A DNA stretch of 37,009 bases. Origin: Bacillota bacterium. GTDB lineage: Bacteria > Bacillota > Clostridia > Peptostreptococcales > Anaerovoracaceae. The notes beneath the pieces are model-generated. The model saw nothing but the letters and a program-made list of their open reading frames with translations. It was not told the DNA's origin and did no database searches. Location: positions 1-37,009 of the forward strand of contig JALEHL010000050.1 in assembly GCA_022770665.1 (NCBI GenBank), read 5' to 3'. A program made the position numbers and the translations under genes. The first letter of the stretch is position 1, and each line of letters opens with the position of its first letter. This document shows, one piece after another, positions 1 to 8,168 of the stretch.

Positions 1-90
1 ACACCTGTTCCCATCTCGAACACAGAAGTTAAGCTCCTTAGCGCCGATGATACTTGGTGGGAAGCTGCCTGGGAAAGTAGGACGTTGCCG
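1..90 (+). rRNA. rrf: 5S ribosomal RNA, 3' part (5' end outside window)
   Basis: The window opens inside a 5S rRNA gene. The stretch with CATCTCGAACACAGAAGTTAAG, the GATGATACTTGG segment and the closing GGGAAAGTAGGACGTTGCCGG is typical of bacterial 5S rRNA loops B, C, E and helix V. The first ~25 bases that would pair with the 3' end lie outside the window. A T-rich run follows directly, so this is probably the last gene of an rRNA operon read left to right. Confidence 0.95.
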
Positions 91-143
91 GTTTTTTCTT
101 TTTTTGTTTTATGACCATGATTTGAAAGATCGAGAGAAAAACC

Positions 144-187
144 GAGCACAGCCGCAAGGCATGTGCTCCTTTTTTCTTTTTTTGTTT
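144..187 (+). terminator. Intrinsic terminator of the rRNA operon
   Basis: GAGCACA pairs with TGTGCTC (144-150 with 162-168). Inside it GCC-GCAA-GGC forms a GNRA-capped stem. A long T-rich tract follows. It is placed just after the 5S gene and before the tmk-operon promoter. Confidence 0.85.
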
Positions 188-193
188 TTCCGG

Positions 194-222
194 CAGACAG
201 ACTTTCGGATTTGTGGTATAAT
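194..222 (+). promoter_or_regulatory. Sigma-A-type promoter of the tmk operon
   Basis: A perfect -10 TATAAT at 217-222 is preceded by TGG, giving an extended -10. A weak -35 (CAGACA, 194-199) sits 17 bases upstream. This is the only clear promoter between the rRNA terminator and tmk. Confidence 0.6.
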
Positions 223-256
223 AATTTTATCTATGATTTCGGGAGGAACGCACAAG

Positions 257-364
257 ATGACTTTTTTCAAGATTATTTTCACATTTCTGCTCTGTGTGCC
301 TCTGCTGCTGCTGATCAGCCATTTCTTCGGCAAGCTGGTGGACGAAATCGTAAAGAGAAAGTAG
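257..364 (+). CDS. 35-residue hydrophobic membrane peptide, function unknown
   Basis: A short reading frame starts at an ATG placed 10 bases after a strong GGGAGG ribosome-binding site and ends at TAG just before tmk. The product is MTFFKIIF at the start, then about 18 mostly hydrophobic residues (LLCVPLLLLISHFF), then a charged tail ending KRK. It looks like a single-pass membrane peptide with a positive cytoplasmic end. It is the first gene after the promoter at 194-222 and lies about 25 bases before tmk, so it is likely cotranscribed. I recognise no family. The good RBS, promoter position and membrane-like composition argue that it is real; no homology supports it yet. Confidence 0.6.
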   Translation: MTFFKIIFTFLLCVPLLLLISHFFGKLVDEIVKRK

Positions 365-391
365 GGCGTGCATACACAAAAGGAGTTCAAT

Positions 392-1075
392 ATGGATGCA
401 GTAGCAGATCGCAGAACCGGAGATAACAGAACCAGAAGAGCCAGAAAAGGTATTTTTATTTCTATCGAAGGACCCGATGGATCCGGAAAGTCCACACAAA
501 TAGAAAATATACGCGCTTTTTTCGTTGAAAAAAAGATGGATGTGATTTTTACAAGAGAACCAGGAGGGACTGCCATCGGAGAGAGGATTCGTGAGATCAT
601 TCTGGACAGAAACTGCACGGAGATGAACTATATGACAGAAGCCATGCTTTATGCAGCTTCCCGTGCGCAGCACGTGGCGCAGGTCATACAGCCGGCCCTC
701 GAAGAAGGAAAGATTGTGGTCTGTGATCGCTTTGTAGATTCCAGCATTGCTTATCAGGGGTACGGAAGGCGGCTGGGAGATGCGGTCCGTATCATCAATG
801 ACTATGCTGTGAATGGATGCATGCCGGACGTGACTTTTCTGCTGAAAGTGGATCCTGACGTTGGAAAGAACCGCATTACAGCCCGCAGAGGGAAAAAAGA
901 CAGGCTGGACGCTGAAAAGAGAGCATTTCATGAGGATGTGTACAGAGGATATCTGCAGCTGGAAGAAGAATATCCGGACAGGATCGTCGGGATCGATGCC
1001 AGCGGCAGCATAGAAGAAATCAGAGAAGAAATCTGCAGAAAACTGGAGGAAGTACTGAAACGTGTCACTGAGTAA
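392..1075 (+). CDS. tmk: Thymidylate kinase
   Basis: Phosphorylates dTMP to dTDP with ATP, an essential cytosolic step in dTTP synthesis. The P-loop is GPDGSGKST at residues 27-35. It is followed by the TREPGGT motif, the DRFVDSSIAYQG dTMP-binding segment and a LID region with ARRGKKDR. The 227 residues exceed the usual ~210 because of a charged N-terminal extension of about 20 residues. I chose the ATG at 392 because AAAGGAG lies 7 bases upstream; an in-frame GTG at 368 has no comparable site. The 3' end overlaps holB by 14 bases, indicating translational coupling in a tmk-holB-ricT operon. Confidence 0.95.
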   Translation: MDAVADRRTGDNRTRRARKGIFISIEGPDGSGKSTQIENIRAFFVEKKMDVIFTREPGGTAIGERIREIILDRNCTEMNYMTEAMLYAASRAQHVAQVIQPALEEGKIVVCDRFVDSSIAYQGYGRRLGDAVRIINDYAVNGCMPDVTFLLKVDPDVGKNRITARRGKKDRLDAEKRAFHEDVYRGYLQLEEEYPDRIVGIDASGSIEEIREEICRKLEEVLKRVTE

Positions 1076-1877
1076 CTGGAAGTCAGATGAAAAGCTGGTT
1101 CAGCGGATCGCTTCAGCCATTCAGACAGGAAAAGTATTCCATGCTTATATCATTGAAGGCGATACCTGCGTGGATAAAGCCGCTTTTGCCAGGGACATGC
1201 TGAAAGCGGTTCTCTGCAAAGAAAGACCGGGATACGGCTGCGATCGCTGCGTGATCTGCAGGAAAATCGATCATGGCAATTATGAAGATCTGTATCTGGT
1301 TCAGTCAGATGGTTTGTCCGTCAAGGACGAGGCGGTTTTTGGCCTGCAGGAAAAACTGAAAAGAAAACCGTCTGCAGGCGAACGCAATCTCGCCGTCATT
1401 CAGGATGCTGACACTATGACACCGCGTGCACAGAACCGTCTGCTAAAAACACTAGAGGAGCCGCCAGAGGGTACGATGATTCTTCTTCTGTCGGAGAATA
1501 AGGAGAACCTTCTAGAAACGATCCGGTCCAGATGTGTGTGTTTTCGGCTGAACAGTCTGGAAAGCGGACTGGACAGCGAAACCGTAAAAGGCGCCTCGGA
1601 GATTCTGGACGGTCTGCTGGATGGGGAAAATTTCTACACGATGAAAGAAATCCTTGGAAAGCATATGAAATCCAGGGAAGATGCGTTCCAGCTGCTGGAT
1701 GGGATGGAACGGCTGTACCGGGATCTTCTCGTAGGAAAAGACTCGAGGGGCAGTCTGCTAAAAAAAGAGGATATCTTGCGGCATATCGGTTTGATCGAAG
1801 AAGCCAGGCGTGATCTGGTGATGAAAGTAAATTACAGCTATGCCATGAAGAACCTGATCTTGAAGATTGGAGGATGA
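1062..1877 (+). CDS. holB: DNA polymerase III delta-prime subunit
   Basis: Clamp-loader subunit that helps load the sliding clamp during replication. The N-terminal AAA+ domain lacks a working P-loop (EGDTCVDK near residue 33), as expected for delta-prime. It keeps the zinc-binding cysteines (CDRCVICRK), the sensor-1 region and the SRC arginine-finger motif (IRSRCVCF). The length of 271 is somewhat shorter than typical (~330), with a compact C-terminal collar domain. The start is a GTG inside the tmk 3' end, and the stop overlaps ricT by 4 bases (ATGA), so the three genes are translationally coupled. Confidence 0.92.
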   Translation: MSLSNWKSDEKLVQRIASAIQTGKVFHAYIIEGDTCVDKAAFARDMLKAVLCKERPGYGCDRCVICRKIDHGNYEDLYLVQSDGLSVKDEAVFGLQEKLKRKPSAGERNLAVIQDADTMTPRAQNRLLKTLEEPPEGTMILLLSENKENLLETIRSRCVCFRLNSLESGLDSETVKGASEILDGLLDGENFYTMKEILGKHMKSREDAFQLLDGMERLYRDLLVGKDSRGSLLKKEDILRHIGLIEEARRDLVMKVNYSYAMKNLILKIGG

Positions 1878-2866
1878 AACCGTTGGAAACGAATTTGGTA
1901 CGAGTCGCCGGCGTTCGATTTAAAACAGCTGGAAAGATTTATTATTTTGATCCGGACACCTATGAGGTAAAAAACGGAGACAATGTGATTGTGGAAACAG
2001 CTCGCGGGATGGAATACGGCATGGTGACGATGGATGTGCAGGAGGTGCCAGAAACAGAAATCGTGGCTCCGCTGAAAAAAATCATACGGATTGCCACACC
2101 GGAGGATGACAAAAAGCACAGAGAAAATGTAAAAAAGAAAGAGCGTGCATTGCAGCTGTGTCAGGAAAAAATAGACAAACATGGACTGGTTATGAAGCTG
2201 ATCGATGTGGAATATACCTTTGATAACAGCAAAATCATTTTTTACTTCACTGCAGACGGCCGGGTAGATTTCCGCGAGCTTGTAAAGGATCTGGCAGGTG
2301 TATTTAAAATGCGGATCGAACTGCGTCAGATCGGAGTTCGGGATGAGGCGAAAATGATGGGCGGAATCGGAAGCTGCGGAAGAGCACTGTGCTGTCATAG
2401 CTGGCTTGCAGATTTTGAACCGGTGTCCATTAAGATGGCGAAAGTGCAGAATCTGTCATTGAATCCGACCAAGATTTCCGGAATCTGCGGCCGCCTTATG
2501 TGTTGTCTGAAATATGAAAATGACATTTACATGGAGATGCGCAAGGGAATGCCGGAACCGGGAGAAAGAATCAGAACACCGGATGGGCTGGGAAAAGTAG
2601 TGGATACCAATCTGCTGCAGAATATCATTCGTGTTCGCCTGTACCAGGATGAAAAGCCGGAAAGCGGAAGCCGGAGAGGAAAAGAAAAAGAAAAAGACCG
2701 GGAAAAAGCCGATCAGCATATGGAGGAGAAACTTTCCACCGATATTTACGTTTATCACAAAGAAGACATCCGTCGGATTGAAAAGCGCCACAACAAGGAA
2801 AAGAACATATTTGAAGGTGTAGATGCTGCAACGATGAAAGAGATTCAGCAGCTGATCAAAGACTGA
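1874..2866 (+). CDS. ricT: PSP1-domain protein RicT (YaaT)
   Basis: Homologue of Bacillus YaaT/RicT. With RicA and RicF it forms an iron-sulfur complex that supports RNase Y-dependent mRNA processing and, in Bacillus, sporulation and competence. The PSP1 domain covers roughly residues 60-150. The two cysteine signatures GSCGRALCC and GICGRLMCCLKYE around residues 165-215 are the hallmark iron-sulfur ligands. After about residue 260 a charged Lys/Glu-rich tail follows. Length 330 is somewhat above the Bacillus protein (~275). It overlaps holB by 4 bases and is followed after 16 bases by the methylase gene, the same order as in Bacillus. Confidence 0.93.
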   Translation: MKPLETNLVRVAGVRFKTAGKIYYFDPDTYEVKNGDNVIVETARGMEYGMVTMDVQEVPETEIVAPLKKIIRIATPEDDKKHRENVKKKERALQLCQEKIDKHGLVMKLIDVEYTFDNSKIIFYFTADGRVDFRELVKDLAGVFKMRIELRQIGVRDEAKMMGGIGSCGRALCCHSWLADFEPVSIKMAKVQNLSLNPTKISGICGRLMCCLKYENDIYMEMRKGMPEPGERIRTPDGLGKVVDTNLLQNIIRVRLYQDEKPESGSRRGKEKEKDREKADQHMEEKLSTDIYVYHKEDIRRIEKRHNKEKNIFEGVDAATMKEIQQLIKD

Positions 2867-2882
2867 TAAAGCAGGGGAGACG

Positions 2883-3677
2883 ATGAATAAAGAAGATCAT
2901 TCAGAGCAGATTCTGCAGGATGAACGGCTGGATGAGATCGGGTTCGGAGGTCTGAAGCTGATACAGAAGCCAGATGAATTCTGCTACGGTGTGGATGCGG
3001 TTCTGCTGGCGGATTTTGCCGCAAAACTTGCACGGCCGACATTCCGGTTTGCCGTGGATCTGGGGACGGGTACGGGGATTATTCCGCTGATTCTGTCCAG
3101 CAGGACGCAGATTCCGCGGATTGCCGGGGTGGAAGTGCAGGAAGGCTCTTTTGAACGGGCTGTCCGCAGCTGCAGACTGAACGGTCTGGAGGACCGGATG
3201 GAATTCATTCTTGGCGATGTGAAGGATGGGAAAGAAACCTGGGCCAGGGAATGGAAGTCAGCGGCAGATCTGGTTACCATGAATCCTCCCTATACTGCGG
3301 GAAACACCGGGATACCATGTGCCAATCCGGCAAAGCAGATCGCGCGGCATGAGACAACCGCAGACCTGGCGGATTTTATAGAATCTGCAGCATGGATTTT
3401 GCGGGAGAAAGGAGACCTGGTCATGGTGCACCGGCCGTCCCGCATTGTGGATATCTGCTGCCTGGGAAGACAGCAAGGGCTGGAAGTCAAGGAACTGCAG
3501 TTTGTCAGTCCAGAGCGCAATGCCGCACCAAATATTCTGCTGGTCCATATGGTGAAAGGCGGCGGAAGGGAAGTGAAACTTCTTCCGACTCTGGCAGTGC
3601 ATGAAGAAAACGGAGATTTTACACCACAGCTTCTGGCATGTTACAGATCGTCTGCATCTACAGAATACGACAGATAA
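2883..3677 (+). CDS. TrmN6-like adenine N6-methyltransferase (YabB family)
   Basis: Class I SAM-dependent methyltransferase of the family that methylates N6 of adenosine 37 in tRNA1(Val). SAM-binding motif I is VDLGTGTGIIPL (about residues 58-69), the acidic motif II residue is in AGVEVQEGSF, and the catalytic NPPY motif is MNPPYTAG near residue 137. GGGGAG precedes the ATG. It is the last gene of the tmk-holB-ricT operon. Its final 20 bases overlap the end of spmB on the other strand. The genes yazA and rsmI that often follow in Bacillus are absent here. Confidence 0.85.
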   Translation: MNKEDHSEQILQDERLDEIGFGGLKLIQKPDEFCYGVDAVLLADFAAKLARPTFRFAVDLGTGTGIIPLILSSRTQIPRIAGVEVQEGSFERAVRSCRLNGLEDRMEFILGDVKDGKETWAREWKSAADLVTMNPPYTAGNTGIPCANPAKQIARHETTADLADFIESAAWILREKGDLVMVHRPSRIVDICCLGRQQGLEVKELQFVSPERNAAPNILLVHMVKGGGREVKLLPTLAVHEENGDFTPQLLACYRSSASTEYDR

Positions 3678-4185
3678 GAAGAGAAACAGCAACGCCCGTA
3701 AGGTAGCCGATCAGGCCGCCTTTCAGGGCGTGTCTTGTTTTTTTTGCGCCGGTCACACCGAAATAGAGAGCCAGTACATAGATGATGGTTTCACAGCCTC
3801 CGGACATGACGCAGGCTACTCGACCTGCATAGGAATCCGGACCGCAGGTTTCCAGAATATTCTGAACAAGAATCATGCTCCCACTGCCGGAGACGGCGCG
3901 AAGAAAAAGAAGGGGAAGAAGTTCCGGCGGAATGCCGAGAAACTGGAAGAGAGGATGAAATACCTGATTCAGCAGTCCCAGAAGCCCCGAAGCTGTCAGA
4001 CAGCTGATGGCGAGGAAAATGCCGATCAGAAACGGAAGAATGTCCAGAGCGGTTTCCAGTCCCTTTCGTGCTCCTTCAATGAAATAATCATAGACCGGTG
4101 CGTGGCGTAGCAGCCCGTATGCGATGATAACAGCCGCCATGGCCGGGATAAAACCGACCGTGATGAGGGAAATGATATGGAGCAT
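3658..4185 (-). CDS. spmB: Spore maturation protein B
   Basis: Integral membrane protein linked in Bacillus to spore core dehydration; the family resembles nucleoside-transporter gates. It has 175 residues in several hydrophobic segments, with characteristic stretches such as LRAVSGSGSMILVQNILE and MSGGCETIIYVLALYFG. I chose the start at MLHIISL (4185) because AGGAGAT lies 7 bases upstream; that gives the usual family length. The start lies 1 base after the spmA stop, so the pair is coupled. The gene converges on the TrmN6-like gene and overlaps it by 20 bases. Confidence 0.92.
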   Translation of the reverse strand: MLHIISLITVGFIPAMAAVIIAYGLLRHAPVYDYFIEGARKGLETALDILPFLIGIFLAISCLTASGLLGLLNQVFHPLFQFLGIPPELLPLLFLRAVSGSGSMILVQNILETCGPDSYAGRVACVMSGGCETIIYVLALYFGVTGAKKTRHALKGGLIGYLTGVAVSLLICRIL

Positions 4186-4186
4186 T

Positions 4187-4759
4187 TCAGGATCTCCTCT
4201 CCAGAATTTTGCAGGCGAGTATGGATGCAGCAACGGTGCAGACAGAGGTGATCAGTGCCGGCAGAACGACAGAGTAGGGATCGGTGGAACCCATATCCGC
4301 GCGGATCTGCAGAAGAACTACAGGAAAGACCGGGGCAAATGCCATATTCACGACGGCGAATGTGCACATATCATTGCTCGCTTCTGTATTTCCGTGATTT
4401 TCCGCATCCAGTTTTTCCATGGTGCGCAGCGCAAAAACGGTGGAACTGTTTCCTGCACCGAACAGATTTGCCATAAAGCTCATGACGATGGATGAAATGG
4501 TATCAGGATCCTGCACATGGGGAAACAGAAATGCGGTCAGCGGAAGCAGAAAGCGGGAAAGACGCTGAATGAGACCCGTCCGTTCGGCAATCTCCATCAG
4601 CCCGCTCCACAGCGCCATGATTCCGGAAAGTCCGATCAGAAAGGTTACGGCATCAGAAGCACTTGAGGACAGTGCATCTGCAAAGGCTGGAAGATTTCCG
4701 GAAAAGCAAGCATAAACGAAGGAAGTCAGAAACAGAACGGACCAGATCAGATTCATCAT
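4187..4759 (-). CDS. spmA: Spore maturation protein A
   Basis: Membrane partner of SpmB; both are needed for normal spore core dehydration in Bacillus. The 190 residues include hydrophobic segments and the family motif around LFGAGNSSTVFALRTMEKL, followed by NDMCTFAVVNMAFAP. AAGGAG lies 9 bases before the chosen ATG at 4759; a second ATG follows immediately and is equally possible. In Bacillus spmAB sits between dacB and rluB. Here the pair has been separated from scpAB/dacF/rluB and lies beside ricT instead. Confidence 0.92.
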   Translation of the reverse strand: MMNLIWSVLFLTSFVYACFSGNLPAFADALSSSASDAVTFLIGLSGIMALWSGLMEIAERTGLIQRLSRFLLPLTAFLFPHVQDPDTISSIVMSFMANLFGAGNSSTVFALRTMEKLDAENHGNTEASNDMCTFAVVNMAFAPVFPVVLLQIRADMGSTDPYSVVLPALITSVCTVAASILACKILERRS

Positions 4760-4887
4760 GGGAATGTGCTCCTTTCTCCAACTAGTATATGGGCCTGCAC
4801 GAAAAAACATGCAGACGCCTTTCTGAAAAAGGAAGAAACAGGAGCGACGATAGAAAAAAAGGAAACATGCTGCAACATAAAAAATGG

Positions 4888-4917
4888 TTGCAATTATTTC
4901 CAGTTTTGGGTTATAAT
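4888..4917 (+). promoter_or_regulatory. Sigma-A-type promoter with overlapping dyad
   Basis: TTGCAA (4888-4893), an 18-base spacer and TATAAT (4912-4917) lie just ahead of the DUF948-like gene. The -35 is overlapped by an inverted repeat TGCAAC-N10-GTTGCA (4871-4892), which could be an operator. The same 135-base region separates this promoter from the divergent spmA gene. Confidence 0.7.
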
Positions 4918-4946
4918 AAAGACAGCGTTACGGAGGAGGAAAAAAT

Positions 4947-5291
4947 ATGACCATAACGATTACGCCGCAGGGAGCGGCATGGTTTGTCATTGCTGTTCTG
5001 GCGATGATACTGCTGGTTTATCTGATTCTGCTTCTGCGGAAGCTGATCGGAACGCTGAAAAAAGTGGATCTTCTTCTGGAAGATTCCAAAACCGTCACGG
5101 AAGTCGTGTCCAGACGAACCACCGATGTGGACAAGATGGTCGATGGTGTGGTGGATGCAGTTGGGATCATGACGGATGCGGTAAAGGGAAACCAGAGTAT
5201 CGCGAAGGCGGCATCCAGTGTAGTGAACGCTGCGGCCACCTGTGTGGGTATCATCCGAGGCAAGGATGCGGATGATGTGAAAGGCAAGTAA
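4947..5291 (+). CDS. Membrane-anchored DUF948-like protein
   Basis: A 114-residue protein with one N-terminal membrane helix (about residues 9-32, AAWFVIAVLAMILLVYLILLL). It is followed by an amphipathic, probably coiled-coil segment (LIGTLKKVDLLLEDSKTVTEVV) and a low-complexity alanine/valine-rich tail. This architecture fits the DUF948 group, which lacks an agreed function, though some members are stress-associated. GGAGGAAAAAAT precedes the ATG. It is the first gene after the promoter at 4888-4917 and lies 26 bases before the AbrB-like gene. Confidence 0.65.
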   Translation: MTITITPQGAAWFVIAVLAMILLVYLILLLRKLIGTLKKVDLLLEDSKTVTEVVSRRTTDVDKMVDGVVDAVGIMTDAVKGNQSIAKAASSVVNAAATCVGIIRGKDADDVKGK

Positions 5292-5317
5292 GTGAACAGA
5301 TTGAAGGAGGATTTAAA

Positions 5318-5560
5318 ATGAAAGCAACAGGAATCGTGAGACCGGTAGATCCGCTGGGAAGAGTGGTAATTCCGGTGGAATTAAGAAGAAATCTGGGAAT
5401 TAAGACCGATGACTCTCTGGAAGTATTCGTGGACGGAGATTACATCATGCTGAAGAAATATGAACCGGCCTGCATTTTCTGCGGCAATGCCAAAGATGTG
5501 CAGAGCATCCACGGTAAGAACATTTGCAGAACCTGCCTCGATGAACTGAAATCATTATAG
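5318..5560 (+). CDS. AbrB/SpoVT-type transition regulator with zinc-ribbon tail
   Basis: An 80-residue DNA-binding protein. Residues 1-47 are a swapped-hairpin AbrB domain (GIVRPVDPLGRVVIPVELRR ... LEVFVDGDYIMLKKY). Residues 50-75 contain two CxxC pairs (CIFCGNA ... CRTCLDEL), suggesting a small zinc-binding tail instead of the usual AbrB C-terminal domain. Such proteins are dimeric or tetrameric regulators of transition-state and sporulation genes. GAAGGAGG lies 7 bases before the ATG. murA follows after 14 bases, so the two are likely cotranscribed. Calling it abrB itself would go beyond the evidence. Confidence 0.85.
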   Translation: MKATGIVRPVDPLGRVVIPVELRRNLGIKTDDSLEVFVDGDYIMLKKYEPACIFCGNAKDVQSIHGKNICRTCLDELKSL

Positions 5561-5574
5561 GCAGGAGGCAGAAA

Positions 5575-6840
5575 GTGGGAAAATATTTAGTACATCACAG
5601 CGGACCGCTTTCCGGGGAAGTGGTCATCAGCGGTGCCAAAAATGCGGTGCTCCCTCTCATGGCTGCTGCACTGCTTTCGGAAGACAAATGCGTCATCCGT
5701 GATGTGCCGCAGCTTCGGGATGTGGCATTTATGAAGGAAATTCTGACGTCTCTCGGTGCAGAGATCGAAGAGGTAGAGGAAAATACCATTTCGATTGTGA
5801 CAGAGGATATCGTGTCGACGGAGGCGCAGTTTGATCTGGTGAATAAGATGCGGGCTTCGATTCTGGTGATGGGACCGCTGCTGGCCAGAAAGGGAAGGGC
5901 CAGAATGCCGCTCCCGGGCGGCTGTGCGATTGGAGCCCGGCCGATTGATCTTCATCTGAAGGGACTGGAGGCGCTGGGAGCCGAAATCATTTTCAAAGAT
6001 ACCTATGTGGAAGCAAGGGCCGGGGGCCAGGGACTGATCGGAGATACGATTTATCTGGACTTTCCAAGCGTGGGAGCGACCGAAAACATCATGATGGCTG
6101 CGGTTCTGGCAGAAGGCGTCACGTTCATTGAAAATGCAGCGGAAGAGCCGGAGATTGTCGACCTGGCAAACTTTCTCAACAAGATGGGAGCCAGAATCAA
6201 GGGAGCCGGCACCGACACCATAAAGATCGAAGGCGTCAAACATCTGAGCGGAGCGAAGCATACCGTGATTCCTGACCGGATTGAAGCAGGAACCTTCATG
6301 CTTGCGGCAGCCATTACCAGGGGTAATGTGCGGATCAGCAATGCTGTTCCGGATCATCTGAAGCCGATCATTGCCAAGCTGCGGGAGTGCGGCGTGCGAA
6401 TCGAAGTCGGCGACGAGTATCTGATTGTTCGCGGAGATCTGGGACCGCAGAGTGCGACAGACATCAAAACGCTGCCGTATCCGGGGTTCCCGACGGATAT
6501 CCAGTCGCCTTTCATGGCGTATCTGACCACTGTGGAAGGAGCGAGCACGGTAATTGAAACCGTTTTTGAAAACCGCTTCATGCATGTGAGCCAGCTGCGG
6601 AAAATGGGTGCCAGTATCGAAACGGCAGGGAACAAGGCGATCATCAAGGGAAATGCCTCTCTGCGGGGAACCCAGGTGATGGCAACAGATCTGCGGGCAG
6701 GTGCTGCGCTGGTGCTCGCAGGACTGGCTGCAGAAGGTGTCACGGAAATTTCCGAGATCTATCATATTGAACGGGGATATGAGAAGTTTATTGAAAAATT
6801 CCGGGGCCTGGGTGCAGTGATCGAGAGAATCGACGACTGA
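5575..6840 (+). CDS. murA: UDP-N-acetylglucosamine 1-carboxyvinyltransferase
   Basis: Transfers enolpyruvate from PEP to UDP-GlcNAc, the first committed step of peptidoglycan synthesis, in the cytosol. The 421 residues match the family. Lys22 lies in SGAKNAVLPL, and the fosfomycin-target Cys117 lies in PGGCAIGARPID. The C-terminal half repeats the EPSP-synthase-like fold (LRAGAALVLAGLAAEG). GTG at 5575 is used, with AGGAGG 7 bases upstream. It follows the AbrB-like gene closely and is followed by an intrinsic terminator. Clostridia often have two murA copies; this could be either. Confidence 0.96.
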   Translation: MGKYLVHHSGPLSGEVVISGAKNAVLPLMAAALLSEDKCVIRDVPQLRDVAFMKEILTSLGAEIEEVEENTISIVTEDIVSTEAQFDLVNKMRASILVMGPLLARKGRARMPLPGGCAIGARPIDLHLKGLEALGAEIIFKDTYVEARAGGQGLIGDTIYLDFPSVGATENIMMAAVLAEGVTFIENAAEEPEIVDLANFLNKMGARIKGAGTDTIKIEGVKHLSGAKHTVIPDRIEAGTFMLAAAITRGNVRISNAVPDHLKPIIAKLRECGVRIEVGDEYLIVRGDLGPQSATDIKTLPYPGFPTDIQSPFMAYLTTVEGASTVIETVFENRFMHVSQLRKMGASIETAGNKAIIKGNASLRGTQVMATDLRAGAALVLAGLAAEGVTEISEIYHIERGYEKFIEKFRGLGAVIERIDD

Positions 6841-6893
6841 CCTGAGATCGAATGCATCCTCCGGAAGGAGAAAAGAATAGGATATAGAAGCTG

Positions 6894-6928
6894 AGCTGCT
6901 GCGCCGGAGATCCGGTCGGCAGCTTTTT
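6894..6928 (+). terminator. Intrinsic terminator after murA
   Basis: AGCTGC pairs with GCAGCT (6894-6899 with about 6918-6923), with an inner CCGG-AGAT-CCGG stem and a T5 tail. It closes the DUF948-abrB-murA unit. Confidence 0.75.
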
Positions 6929-6954
6929 CAAACAAATGACATCACAGGTTGTTC

Positions 6955-6984
6955 TTGGCGGCAGGCACGGTTTTGTGCTATAAT
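6955..6984 (+). promoter_or_regulatory. Sigma-A-type promoter of the mtnA-scpAB operon
   Basis: TATAAT at 6979-6984 has a TGC extension. A moderate -35, TTGGCG (6955-6960), lies 18 bases upstream. The short leader downstream holds two small hairpins, TGAGA-N5-TCTCA and CCGCA-GCT-TGCGG, before the ribosome-binding site. I see no SAM-riboswitch core in it. Confidence 0.65.
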
Positions 6985-7051
6985 AAACTGGGGATCTGAG
7001 AGATAATCTCAAAGCCGCAGCTTGCGGAAGGTGTGAAGAGGAGTGAAGCTT

Positions 7052-8164
7052 ATGAACAGGAATTTCGATGAGATTGTGCCAGTACGGTTTGTGGAAGACA
7101 GACTGCTGCTGCTGGATCAGACCAGACTGCCGGGCGAGGAAGTATACATAGAGATCCAGACGAAAGAAGACTTGTGGGATGCAATTTATAAACTGAAGGT
7201 ACGGGGTGCGCCAGCCATTGGCGTCGCAGCGGCATACGGACTGTATGTCTGTGTGCGGGACCTGGAGCCTGATTCTGCAGAGGAGTTTGCGGCAGAAGTG
7301 CGGCAGACAGCAGATTACCTGAATTCCTCCCGTCCGACGGCGGTGAATCTGTCCTGGGCGCTGAAGAGAATGGTAAAAACCATGGAGGATTATCTGACGG
7401 GCTGTGAAGATGCTGCAGCACAAAGCGGAGGAACCGCGGATGAAGAGCGGAAGATACACTGGGTGAAGGAAGCCCTGCGAATGGAAGCAGGAAAGATTCA
7501 TGATGAGGATGTGGCAGCCTGCAGAGCAATGGGCGAGTACGGGCTGACACTGCTGAAACCGGGCATGGGCATCCTGACGCACTGTAATGCCGGAACCATC
7601 GCCACGGCGAAATACGGGACATGCCTAGCGCCAGTCTATCTGGGACACGAGCGAGGCTATAATTTCCATCTGTATGCCGATGAAACCCGGCCGCTGCTAC
7701 AGGGGGCAAGGCTGACCAGCTGGGAGCTGCAGCGTGCAGGAATTGATGTGACGCTGATCTGCGATAATATGGCGTCGATTGTGATGAAAAACGGATGGAT
7801 CGATGCGGTGGTGGTAGGATGTGACCGGATGGCAGCCAACGGAGACGGGGCCAATAAGATCGGAACCTCCGGCGTTGCGATCCTGGCAAAGGAATACGGC
7901 ATCCCGTTCTATATGTTTGTGCCGACCTCGACGATTGATCTGTCTACCGCTACCGGCGATGATATTGTGATCGAGCAGCGGGAGGGCGAGGAGATCTATA
8001 AGATGTGGTATGAAAAAGATATGGCACCTGCCGGTGTGAAGACTTACAATCCGGCCTTCGATGTGACAGACCATAAATATATTACTGCAGTTGTGACGGA
8101 AAAGGGTGTTGTCCGTCCGCCGTACGATGTGAATCTGCGGAAACTGTTCGGGAAAGAGGTGTAA
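7052..8164 (+). CDS. mtnA: S-methyl-5-thioribose-1-phosphate isomerase
   Basis: Isomerises methylthioribose-1-phosphate to the ribulose form in methionine salvage. The same fold family includes ribose-1,5-bisphosphate isomerases and eIF2B-like proteins. The signature RGAPAIGVAAAYG is present near the N-terminus. The catalytic Cys178 lies in THCNAG and the catalytic Asp258 in GCDRMAANGDGANKIGT. GAGGAG ends 8 bases before the ATG at 7052; an in-frame GTG at 7043 overlaps that site and is less likely. No other methionine-salvage gene is nearby, and the downstream gene is a transporter. Confidence 0.92.
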   Translation: MNRNFDEIVPVRFVEDRLLLLDQTRLPGEEVYIEIQTKEDLWDAIYKLKVRGAPAIGVAAAYGLYVCVRDLEPDSAEEFAAEVRQTADYLNSSRPTAVNLSWALKRMVKTMEDYLTGCEDAAAQSGGTADEERKIHWVKEALRMEAGKIHDEDVAACRAMGEYGLTLLKPGMGILTHCNAGTIATAKYGTCLAPVYLGHERGYNFHLYADETRPLLQGARLTSWELQRAGIDVTLICDNMASIVMKNGWIDAVVVGCDRMAANGDGANKIGTSGVAILAKEYGIPFYMFVPTSTIDLSTATGDDIVIEQREGEEIYKMWYEKDMAPAGVKTYNPAFDVTDHKYITAVVTEKGVVRPPYDVNLRKLFGKEV

Positions 8165-8168
8165 CGGT

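Noticed and set aside
5587-6765. A 392-residue open frame antisense to murA
   Set aside because: It mirrors the codon structure of murA, is rich in His/Arg/Ser/Cys and has no RBS; it is a shadow of the real gene.
6985-7042. SAM riboswitch ahead of mtnA
   Set aside because: The leader is under 60 bases and has only two small stems, too short for any SAM aptamer family with a terminator.
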